Shown piece after piece: positions 6,793-12,453 of a stretch of 12,453 nucleotides of DNA (position 1 is the stretch's first letter; every line of letters begins with the position of its first letter). The DNA is from JAAXKN01 sp050258415 (lineage in GTDB: Bacteria; Bacteroidota; Ignavibacteria; Ignavibacteriales; SURF-24). Where the stretch lies: contig JBLMYS010000108.1 in the NCBI GenBank assembly GCA_050258415.1, positions 1 through 12,453 on the forward strand. The letters run 5' to 3'. Below the pieces are notes generated by a model. It ran no database searches and was not told where the DNA came from. It saw only the letters and a list, made by a program, of their open reading frames with translations. Made by a program: the position numbers and the translations under genes.

Positions 6793-8931
6793 ATGAAAAA
6801 AGTACTGCCCCTCCTGCTTTTAGTTTTTTCTATGCATTGCAACATATCATCACAATGGCTATGGAAAAACCCCACGCCAGAAGGACATCCATTTGATGCA
6901 ATAACCTTCAGCGACAGTCTGACCGGCTGGGCTGCCGGCCCCTTTGGGATAATAATTAAAACAATCGACGGCGGAAAATCATGGAAACAACAACTATGTC
7001 CTTCAAACAAATGGCTTACTTCGGCCTCTTTTATTGATTCCAAAAGGGGATGGATTTCAGGCCACCAGGGAACATTGCTTAAGACAACAAATGGCGGGGA
7101 GAACTGGACTCAGCTGCTTACAGCTCCCGGCGATTTGGACTATACTTCTGTCTGTTTCGCAGACTCCAATTCGGGATACCTTATTTCAGAACATGGGAAA
7201 ATATTAAGGACTTCTGATGGCGGGAAGACATGGTCTGAGAAATTTAATGACCAGGAATTTATGACCTATCATGTAACAACAAAAAATCCCGATATCGCCT
7301 GGGCTGTGGGCTTTAAGCTGCCGGATATGGAACATCCTTTGTGGCAGGGGGCTGTCTTAAATACAACAGATGCCGGAAGTACCTGGAAATTTAACAGAAT
7401 TGACTCTACCAACTATTTCAATTCTGTATTCTTTATCAATAAGAATATAGGCTGGGCGGCGGGAACTTCCAAAATGGGAGGAAAAGGGGAGATTATTAAA
7501 ACAGAAGACGGGGGAATCAGCTGGAAACGCTTAAATGTCAACGCTTCTGTTGAATTGAAGTCTGTCTTCTTCCTGGATGAGAATAAAGGCTGGGCATGCG
7601 GCGACCGGGGAACTGTCCTGAAGACAACTGACGGCGGCAAATCCTGGGAAGAACTAAGTGCCAACTCAAACGCCATGTGCAAAGATATAATATTTGTAAA
7701 CGAAAATCGTGGCTTCCTTTCCGGCACAGGCCTTTCTGCTTCATCGGACGGTGGCAAAACATGGACGGATCTATGGAAAAGTGTAAATAATAAATCAGTC
7801 CTCAGTATCAACTTCCCAACTAATAAAACCGGCTGGATGGTAGGCGATTACGGACTTATAATGAAGACTACTGACCAGGGCGAACATTGGAACGTTCAGT
7901 ATAACGGCCTGACACCTTATACCTTTTTAATGTCAGCCTTTTTTGTAGATACCCTGACCGGCTATGCAGTTGGAAGTATGGAAACTTATCTGCTGAAAAC
8001 TACTGACGGAGGTTTGAATTGGGTAAAGAAACCTTTTGGCTTTTCAGCTTATACTTACAGCACATACTTCCTGAATGCCGATACGGGCTGGGTTGTTGGA
8101 TATGGCGGCTGCATTATGACTACAGATGGGGGCGATAGCTGGATAAGACGCTCCAATGACGAACGTACTGCCCTCTTCTCTCTTAAGTTCTTTAATAAGG
8201 ATCTCGGGTATGCTGTCTCAAATGAGGCGGTGGGTAAAACTACGGACGGCGGATGCCACTGGACTGTCCTTGGCCTCGATTATGACTTCGCTTATAAAGC
8301 CGTTTTCTTTATAGATGAAAATACTGGCCTGGCAGCCGGAAATGGGATCAAAAAAACAACAGACGGAGGGGCTACCTGGAAAATGAAATATTCAGTCGAG
8401 AATGTAAGCCTCGAGGCAATTTATTTCCGGGATAAAAGTATTGGCTGGGCTGTCGGATCTCATGGACAAATAATTAAAACTACAGATGGAGGAGAAACCT
8501 GGCAGCAGGATTATTCTGATTGCACCAAACTTTTATATTCCGTCTTTGTTACACATGACGGTACAGTTTGGGCTGCCGGAGAGGAGGGAACAATATTACA
8601 AAATAAAACAATGACAGGAGCAGAAGGCTCCATTTCAGAAGTCGCTAATGAACCTTCACACCTCCTCTTGAAGTATTCTTTGGACCAGAACTATCCCAAT
8701 CCCTTCAATCCCTCAACAGTTATTGAGTTTACAACTGAAAATTATGGCCATGTAACAATAAAGGTCTTTGACCTGCTCGGCAGAGAAGTGGCTGATATCT
8801 TTGACAAAGAAATTTCTGCCGGCAGACATAAAATAACATTCAATGCCTCTGCGCTTCCAAGCGGAACATACATTTACAGGCTTGAAGCTGGAGGCGCGAT
8901 AATGGCGCGGAAAATGATTTTGGTGAAGTAA
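6793..8931 (+). CDS. Secreted Ycf48/BNR-like multi-blade beta-propeller protein with T9SS sorting tail
   Basis: A 712-residue exported protein. The start is the ATG at 6793, with AAGG 8 bases upstream and the signal peptide MKKVLPLLLLVFSMHCNISSQ beginning there; an upstream TTG at 6757 would add 12 residues without benefit. The body is a run of Ycf48-like repeats of about 41 residues, each pairing a GWAAG-type strand with a TTDGGxxW Asp-box-like turn. The D/N of that turn falls near residues 59, 100, 142, 193, 239, 280, 319, 361, 405, 445, 485, 524 and 565. A 14th unit (VWAAGEEGTILQNKT) lacks the DGG. Residues 633-712 are a T9SS type-A sorting domain starting NYPNPFNP. Fourteen units fit two seven-bladed propellers (inference). 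Photosynthetic Ycf48 helps assemble photosystem II; in heterotrophs these repeats usually mark cell-surface proteins of unknown function. No catalytic site is evident. A strong terminator follows. Confidence 0.87.
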   Translation: MKKVLPLLLLVFSMHCNISSQWLWKNPTPEGHPFDAITFSDSLTGWAAGPFGIIIKTIDGGKSWKQQLCPSNKWLTSASFIDSKRGWISGHQGTLLKTTNGGENWTQLLTAPGDLDYTSVCFADSNSGYLISEHGKILRTSDGGKTWSEKFNDQEFMTYHVTTKNPDIAWAVGFKLPDMEHPLWQGAVLNTTDAGSTWKFNRIDSTNYFNSVFFINKNIGWAAGTSKMGGKGEIIKTEDGGISWKRLNVNASVELKSVFFLDENKGWACGDRGTVLKTTDGGKSWEELSANSNAMCKDIIFVNENRGFLSGTGLSASSDGGKTWTDLWKSVNNKSVLSINFPTNKTGWMVGDYGLIMKTTDQGEHWNVQYNGLTPYTFLMSAFFVDTLTGYAVGSMETYLLKTTDGGLNWVKKPFGFSAYTYSTYFLNADTGWVVGYGGCIMTTDGGDSWIRRSNDERTALFSLKFFNKDLGYAVSNEAVGKTTDGGCHWTVLGLDYDFAYKAVFFIDENTGLAAGNGIKKTTDGGATWKMKYSVENVSLEAIYFRDKSIGWAVGSHGQIIKTTDGGETWQQDYSDCTKLLYSVFVTHDGTVWAAGEEGTILQNKTMTGAEGSISEVANEPSHLLLKYSLDQNYPNPFNPSTVIEFTTENYGHVTIKVFDLLGREVADIFDKEISAGRHKITFNASALPSGTYIYRLEAGGAIMARKMILVK
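6892..8610 (+). repeat. Tandem coding repeats, about 14 propeller blades of roughly 41 codons
   Basis: The period between successive DGG-type turns is 39-46 residues, apart from one 51-residue unit (third to fourth turn) enlarged by a short insertion containing KLPDMEHPLWQG. Consensus: xFxDxxxGWAxGxxGxIxKTTDGGxxW. At DNA level the copies have diverged (ACAACAGACGGAGG, ACTACAGATGGAGG, ACAACTGACGGCGG), so this is an old protein repeat, not a recent tandem duplication. Confidence 0.85.
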
Positions 8932-8949
8932 AAGATAAACTAGTCTACT

Positions 8950-8986
8950 AAAAAAGCCCGGAATCTAAGAATTTCGGGCTTTTTTT
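8950..8986 (+). terminator. Rho-independent terminator after the propeller gene
   Basis: AAAAAAGCCCG (8950-8960) pairs with CGGGCTTTTTT (8975-8985). Inner G-T/A-T pairs extend the stem around a short loop, and the T-run continues to 8986. It lies 18 bases past the stop codon. The A-run on the 5' arm makes it work on paper in both directions. Confidence 0.88.
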
Positions 8987-9370
8987 CTTTAGAATATGAA
9001 TCCCGGGACCCCAAAAACACCCCCGACAGCAAAAAAATAAAATAATTTTCCGAAAACGCCTCTCGTCACCATATATATCTATATAGAAACTATTTTTTTT
9101 GTTCTCCGGGTTTGCGTCGGCAATTTCATTTTGAGGCGACCCTCTTCCCCCTGAGGGGACTTCCTCTTTAGAAATTATCCTCCTTTCCCGGAGATTTATT
9201 TTAGTAAGCGGAAATTTCCCCGGGGACATAAGGGATCTCTGCTTGTAAATAGCCGGCAGGAACCCGGTACGGAAGAAAATGGCCGATTTTGTGGCTCCAA
9301 CTTTGTCCTTTGAGCTTAATTTATGTATTTTATGAGCTGTTAAATTAAATCTTTAAGGAATCTGCATATA
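8987..9370. other. Non-coding stretch upstream of lysA
   Basis: I see no supported gene in these 384 bases. The one long minus-strand frame (start 9229) runs through the terminator, has no ribosome site and has no recognisable content. Visible details are an A+T run near 9070-9090 (ATATATATCTATATAG), a T8 run near 9093-9100, a small hairpin TCCCC-CTGA-GGGGA at 9146-9159, adjoining palindromes GGAAATTTCC (9210-9219) and CCCCGGGG (9218-9225), and a possible promoter near 9302-9333. I found no lysine-riboswitch-like core. Confidence 0.6.
9302..9333 (+). promoter_or_regulatory. Possible lysA promoter
   Basis: TTTG at 9302-9305 and TATTTTAT at 9326-9333, 20 bases apart, resemble the Bacteroidota TTTG / TAnnTTTG pair with two mismatches in the second box. 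The lysA start is 37 bases downstream. AAGGAA at 9355-9360, 10 bases before the ATG, is the likely ribosome site. Confidence 0.3.
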
Positions 9371-10633
9371 ATGGATTTTTTTGAAATTGGTACTTTTCAC
9401 TACCTGAATAACAAGCTCTACTGCGAACATAAGGCAGTCGGGGAAATTATCGATGAAGTAGGCACACCAGCCTACATATATAGCAAAAAACACTTCGTCG
9501 ACCAGTTTAAGAGCTTCGACGAGGCTTTTAAGGACGTAAAACATTCAATCTTCTATGCCGCAAAGGCTAATTTTAACCTGAACGTGCTTAAAACCTTTGC
9601 CGACCTGGGCGGCGGAATCGACGTCAACTCGGCAGGTGAACTCTACCGCGCTAAGAAAATAGGAGTAGACCCTTCTAAAATCATACTCTCAGGCGTGGGA
9701 AAAACTGCTGCCGAAATCAAACTGGCACTCGAATATGGCATAAAACTTATTAAGGCCGAATCCTTTGAGGAACTCCTCCTTATAAATAAAGTCGCTGGAG
9801 AGGCTAACGCTGTTGCCCACGTGGCTCTTAGGATCAATCCTAACGTGGATCCCAAAACTCACCCTTACATCTCTACCGGACTTGCCGAAAACAAATTCGG
9901 TATCGATGCCTCGGAGGCAGAAGAGGTATATCTGGAAGGCTTGAAGCTCGAGAACGTGATGCTTACAGGCCTCGATATGCATATAGGCTCACAGATTACT
10001 ACAATTGCACCATACGCCGAGGCAATTGGCAAAATGGCTGAGCTCTTCAAAAAAATTAAATCAAAGGGCGTTCCGCTCGAACACTTCGACGTCGGCGGCG
10101 GCATGGGCGTCCGCTACAATAATGAAGCTCTATTCTCTCCGGCTGAACTGGCAGCCGCTGTTAAGGATACCTTAAAAGACCTTAACTGCGAGATTATGTT
10201 CGAGCCTGGCAGATTCCTTACCGCTAACGGCGGTATACTTGTTACTGAAGTGCTCTATACAAAGAAAAACAGGGATAAAAATTTTATTATCGTCGATGCC
10301 TCAATGACTGAGCTCATAAGGCCCAGCCTATATAGCGCTTACCACCACGTGCAGCCTGTAGCACTTGCTTCACGCAAGGATATTAAGGCCGATATAGTTG
10401 GACCCGTTTGCGAAAGCGGCGACTTCCTGGCCAAAAACCGCACAATTCAGGAATGCTCTCAGGGCGACAAACTGGCTGTTATGACCGCAGGAGCATACGG
10501 AATGGTAATGTCTTCAAACTATAACGGCAGAAGACGCCCCCCGGAAGTCCTGGTCGACGGCGATAAATTCAGCGTTATTCGCGGCCGCGAATCATTTGAA
10601 CACCTCCTGTGGGACGAAGAGCTGATTAAATAA
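9371..10633 (+). CDS. lysA: Diaminopimelate decarboxylase
   Basis: A 420-residue cytoplasmic PLP enzyme that decarboxylates meso-diaminopimelate to L-lysine, the last step of lysine synthesis. It has the fold-type III arrangement: an alanine-racemase-like TIM barrel, then a C-terminal beta domain. The PLP lysine is K65 in FYAAKANFN; GGGIDVNSAGE follows at 80-90. H204 in DMHIGSQ, the phosphate-binding GGGMG at 242-246 and EPGR at 278-281 complete the cofactor site. From the C-terminal domain come C347 and E348 in GPVCESGDF, which complete the active site across the dimer, and Y376 in AGAYG. Length is normal for the family. The arginine-rich NYNGRRRPPEVLV near 383-395 is typical of LysA and argues against ornithine/arginine or carboxynorspermidine decarboxylases. 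It starts at the ATG at 9371. An LD-carboxypeptidase gene follows on the same strand. No attenuator or riboswitch was seen ahead of it. Confidence 0.95.
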   Translation: MDFFEIGTFHYLNNKLYCEHKAVGEIIDEVGTPAYIYSKKHFVDQFKSFDEAFKDVKHSIFYAAKANFNLNVLKTFADLGGGIDVNSAGELYRAKKIGVDPSKIILSGVGKTAAEIKLALEYGIKLIKAESFEELLLINKVAGEANAVAHVALRINPNVDPKTHPYISTGLAENKFGIDASEAEEVYLEGLKLENVMLTGLDMHIGSQITTIAPYAEAIGKMAELFKKIKSKGVPLEHFDVGGGMGVRYNNEALFSPAELAAAVKDTLKDLNCEIMFEPGRFLTANGGILVTEVLYTKKNRDKNFIIVDASMTELIRPSLYSAYHHVQPVALASRKDIKADIVGPVCESGDFLAKNRTIQECSQGDKLAVMTAGAYGMVMSSNYNGRRRPPEVLVDGDKFSVIRGRESFEHLLWDEELIK

Positions 10634-10642
10634 GGTCCCTGT

Positions 10643-10672
10643 ATTTAATTATGATTCGCTGTTTAATTAAAT
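10643..10672 (+). terminator. A+T-only inverted repeat after lysA, possible weak terminator
   Basis: ATTTAATTA (10643-10651) and TAATTAAAT (10664-10672) form a perfect 9-base stem with a 12-base loop, followed by TTT. It is 9 bases past the lysA stop. With no G-C pairs it would be a weak terminator and could instead be a protein-binding palindrome. Confidence 0.3.
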
Positions 10673-10675
10673 TTT

Positions 10676-10731
10676 CGTACGGGCGAGCGGCGCCGTGCCC
10701 GCCGGCAGGCAGGCCGTGCCCGTAACGGGCA
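10676..10731. repeat. G+C-rich nested direct and inverted repeat
   Basis: This 56-base block is far richer in G+C than its A+T-rich flanks. GCCGTGCCCG occurs twice, at 10692-10701 and 10713-10722 (21-base offset). TGCCCG-TAA-CGGGCA (10717-10731) is a perfect hairpin. TACGGGC (10678-10684) can instead pair with GCCCGTA (10718-10724), so two folds exclude each other. The middle carries GCCGGCAGGCAGG. It looks like a dispersed intergenic palindromic repeat, although a regulatory RNA structure is possible. Confidence 0.55.
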
Positions 10732-10806
10732 AACATAATCACATAAAAATTGAAATCTTAAATCCCTGAATAAAATGGATGAACCCCGGGGATAATTCTT
10801 GTAAAA

Positions 10807-11865
10807 ATGCATAGAAGAAATTTTATAAAGACCGTTTCGGCAGCGTCCGCAATCTCAATGCTGCCCCATAATTTGTTCGCCGGAGATGACCCGAAAAAAA
10901 CTCCTGATACCGGCGTAATTAAACCACGCCGCCTCAAGGCAGGCGATACTATAGGACTTATTACTCCGGGAAGCTATATAACCGAAGATGAACTTAAGGA
11001 ATCTGTTAAGAACCTGCAGGACCTTGGCTTTAAGGTTGTCTATACCGATAACGTTACGGCTAGATATGGCTACCTGGGCGGAAAAGATGACGTTAGGGCT
11101 CAGGAGGTGAACCTCATGTTCTCTAGAAAAGACGTCGACGGCATCATCTGCACAAGAGGCGGCTACGGATGCGCAAGGCTCCTTCCTTTTCTCGATTATA
11201 ACTTGATTAGGAATAACCCTAAAATCCTTTGCGGCTATAGCGATATTACATCGCTCCTCTATGCAATAACAGCAAAAACCAACATGGTCACCTTCCATGG
11301 CCCTGTCGGAATTTCTACTTTCAACGAATTTTCTTTATCTTATTTTAAGAATACACTGATGGACCCGGCTCAGTCACTCAGATTCTGGAACGCAAGGGAC
11401 GAAAAACCCGATGATAAAAGCCGCCAGGTCGTTCCTATACGGGGAGGCAAGGCGCAGGGCAGGCTTGCTGGAGGCAACCTCTCTATAGTCGTTTCATTAA
11501 TCGGTACCCCCTATGACATAAATACCGAAGGGAAAATTGTGTTCCTCGAAGAGGTCGGGGAAGAACCTTACAGGGTCGACAGAATGCTTACACAGATGAT
11601 TGAGGCCGGAAAGTTTGAGAAAGCTGCCGGAATCGCCCTGGGCGTTTTTGAAAAATGTGAGGCTAAGGAATCTAATCCCGCTGAACCCAGGTCGCTTACT
11701 CTGCAGGAGGTCCTTATGGACAGGCTCTTTAACCTGAATATACCTGTAATCTATGGGCTCTCTTTCGGCCACATTACAAATAAGTTTACGCTGCCCCTGG
11801 GCGTTATGGCTGAACTGGACGTCGATAATCAGAACCTGACGCTCCTTGAACCTGCAGTTCTCTAA
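10807..11865 (+). CDS. Tat-exported LD-carboxypeptidase (peptidase family S66)
   Basis: A 352-residue homologue of muramoyltetrapeptide carboxypeptidase, which removes the terminal D-Ala from DAP-containing tetrapeptides of peptidoglycan. Landmarks: GDTIGLITPGSYI (46-58), ICTRGGYGCARLL (114-126), the nucleophile S145 in CGYSDITS, HGPVG (164-168), GGNLSIV (222-228), the catalytic Glu in VFLEEVGEEPYRVDRML (E248 or E249), and the catalytic His H322 in FGHITNKFTLPLG. Length fits S66 plus a leader. The N terminus MHRRNFIKTVSAASAISMLP is a twin-arginine signal (RRNFIK followed by a short hydrophobic stretch), so the enzyme should be exported folded, unlike the cytoplasmic E. coli LdcA. The ATG at 10807 has only a distant GGGGA as ribosome site, but the Tat motif at residues 3-8 supports this start. 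It lies downstream of lysA on the same strand, separated by 173 bases with repeats. Confidence 0.9.
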   Translation: MHRRNFIKTVSAASAISMLPHNLFAGDDPKKTPDTGVIKPRRLKAGDTIGLITPGSYITEDELKESVKNLQDLGFKVVYTDNVTARYGYLGGKDDVRAQEVNLMFSRKDVDGIICTRGGYGCARLLPFLDYNLIRNNPKILCGYSDITSLLYAITAKTNMVTFHGPVGISTFNEFSLSYFKNTLMDPAQSLRFWNARDEKPDDKSRQVVPIRGGKAQGRLAGGNLSIVVSLIGTPYDINTEGKIVFLEEVGEEPYRVDRMLTQMIEAGKFEKAAGIALGVFEKCEAKESNPAEPRSLTLQEVLMDRLFNLNIPVIYGLSFGHITNKFTLPLGVMAELDVDNQNLTLLEPAVL

Positions 11866-11910
11866 CTGTTTTCTTTTTCCGCTTGAAATAGAGTTGATAA
11901 TTATAAAAGA

Positions 11911-11916
11911 AAGAGG
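11911..11916 (+). promoter_or_regulatory. Ribosome binding site of the edge lipoprotein
   Basis: AAGAGG lies 5 bases before the ATG at 11922, directly ahead of a lipoprotein signal peptide. It is one of the clearer ribosome sites in the window. Confidence 0.6.
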
Positions 11917-11921
11917 TCACT

Positions 11922-12453
11922 ATGAAAAAATTATTTCTTTCCGCGTTTCTTTCGCTCCCTTTATTGTTAAGCGGATGCCTTGTAGGTAATAAGATCGTTT
12001 ATAATATTGTCCCCGCTAAGGGGGGCAACGGCACGGCTACTGTATATTATACAAATATCAGAAGCGATGCAACAGACGACCAGCAGTTTAAGGAAGACCA
12101 GAAACTCCTTTTTGACTATATGCTCAAAAGCAATGAATTCCTGAAGGAAAGAAGGGATAAGGGGCAGGATATTGTTTCAAGACAGCTCTACCTGGATAAT
12201 GGCAAACTTAACGGTAAGGCTACTTATAAATTTGAAAAACTCAGCGACGTTGAGAAAACACTCTCATACGAAGACGGATTCTATTTCCTTACGCTCGCCT
12301 TGGACGACAGCGTCGTTACTACAAACGGCGAAATAATAAAATCTTCTAACTATAAAAGAATTCTCTGGGATGATAAGGTCGATACTCTTAAATTTGAGAT
12401 CTCAATTGAACCTGCTGAAGGTACACAACTAAAAGACCTTGCGCCCCTCTATA
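11922..12453 (+). CDS. Lipoprotein of unknown function (cut by right edge)
   Basis: The open frame runs from the ATG at 11922 to the window end without a stop: 177 codons plus one base. Residues 1-19 are a lipoprotein signal, MKKLFLSAFLSLPLLLSGC, with lipobox LSGC and Cys19 as the predicted lipidated residue. The mature part begins LVGNKIVYNIVPAKGGNG, followed by strand-rich sequence (TATVYYTNIRSD), a charged helical stretch (about 65-90, QQFKEDQKLLFDYML and NEFLKERRDKG), then probable beta strands (LYLDNGKLNGKATYKFEKL, YEDGFYFLTLALDD). I do not recognise the family. Lipidation predicts membrane attachment facing the periplasm or the surface. The residue after Cys is Leu, not Asp, so inner-membrane retention by the E. 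coli rule is not indicated. It follows the LD-carboxypeptidase by 56 bases on the same strand and may share its transcript. Confidence 0.82.
   Translation, partial: MKKLFLSAFLSLPLLLSGCLVGNKIVYNIVPAKGGNGTATVYYTNIRSDATDDQQFKEDQKLLFDYMLKSNEFLKERRDKGQDIVSRQLYLDNGKLNGKATYKFEKLSDVEKTLSYEDGFYFLTLALDDSVVTTNGEIIKSSNYKRILWDDKVDTLKFEISIEPAEGTQLKDLAPLY

Noticed and set aside
6793..6855. Lipoprotein signal for the propeller protein (Cys in FSMHCNISS)
   Set aside because: His at -1 and Met at -2 do not fit a lipobox; an ordinary signal peptide plus T9SS tail explains the protein better.
7413..7811. 132-codon minus-strand ORF inside the propeller gene
   Set aside because: Its repeated PPSxVxxT pattern is the antisense of the DGG repeats, so its length comes from repeat codon structure.
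8948..9229. 93-codon minus-strand ORF between the propeller gene and lysA
   Set aside because: It has no ribosome site, reads straight through the 8950-8986 terminator, shows low-complexity composition and has no recognisable domain.
8987..9370. Lysine riboswitch upstream of lysA
   Set aside because: I could not find the conserved core or paired helices; only small unrelated hairpins are present.
10651..10725. 24-codon ORF (MIRCLIKFSYGRAAP...) through the G+C-rich element
   Set aside because: It stops inside the hairpin loop, has no ribosome site, and its Pro/Gly/Arg composition reflects the repeat.
9218..10791. CCCCGGGG palindromes at 9218-9225 and 10784-10791 as a shared operator
   Set aside because: They lie at different distances from the two starts (145 and 15 bases) and share no flanking sequence; 8-base palindromes of this kind can arise by chance.
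10855..11298. 147-codon minus-strand ORF inside the LD-carboxypeptidase gene
   Set aside because: It is antisense to conserved S66 motifs; no family match or start signal.
1..12453. CRISPR array, insertion sequence, prophage or toxin-antitoxin or defence cassette
   Set aside because: There are no regularly spaced repeats, transposase or integrase motifs or paired small genes; the CPBP gene alone does not indicate an abortive-infection system.

Overview
The window looks like a chromosomal piece from a free-living member of the FCB group, most likely Ignavibacteria-like or another Bacteroidota relative. The main evidence is two secreted proteins on opposite strands that both end in a type IX secretion (T9SS) sorting domain beginning NYPNPFNP. 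A TAnnTTTG-type promoter in front of one of them agrees, as do the moderate G+C content and short intergenic gaps. No phage, transposase, CRISPR, tRNA or rRNA signal is visible, and no gene looks recently acquired. This is mostly ordinary housekeeping and secretome DNA. I did not find a convincing new multi-gene system, and the findings below are graded accordingly.

Left part (1-6545), all on the minus strand. Read in transcription order (right to left) the genes are: an SDR-type NAD(P)-binding protein (6545-5883); a secreted GH5-type glycoside hydrolase with an N-terminal beta-sandwich and a T9SS tail, which begins at a TTG codon (5808-3970); a small membrane protein with a DUF5808-like motif (3888-3226); a CPBP/Rce1-type intramembrane protease (3203-2406); and an exported S41-family serine peptidase (2298-400) closed by a strong terminator hairpin. 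Beyond that terminator the first 70 codons of a PAS-domain protein run off the left edge. The membrane protein and the CPBP protease are only 22 bases apart and are probably cotranscribed. The S41 peptidase may belong to the same unit.

Right part (6793-12453), all on the plus strand. A 712-residue secreted protein is built from about 14 Ycf48/BNR-like beta-propeller blades followed by a T9SS tail, and is closed by a strong terminator. After about 380 bases of apparently non-coding DNA comes lysA (diaminopimelate decarboxylase). A short intergenic stretch with an A+T inverted repeat and a G+C-rich nested repeat follows. Next is a Tat-exported LD-carboxypeptidase of family S66, and last a lipoprotein of unknown function cut by the right edge.

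How the genes fit together: the secreted glycosidase and the propeller protein share a C-terminal sorting signal and so presumably use the same outer-membrane T9SS. lysA and the LD-carboxypeptidase both act on meso-diaminopimelate chemistry, one making lysine and the other trimming DAP-containing peptidoglycan peptides. The 6546-6792 gap is the divergent promoter region between the two halves.
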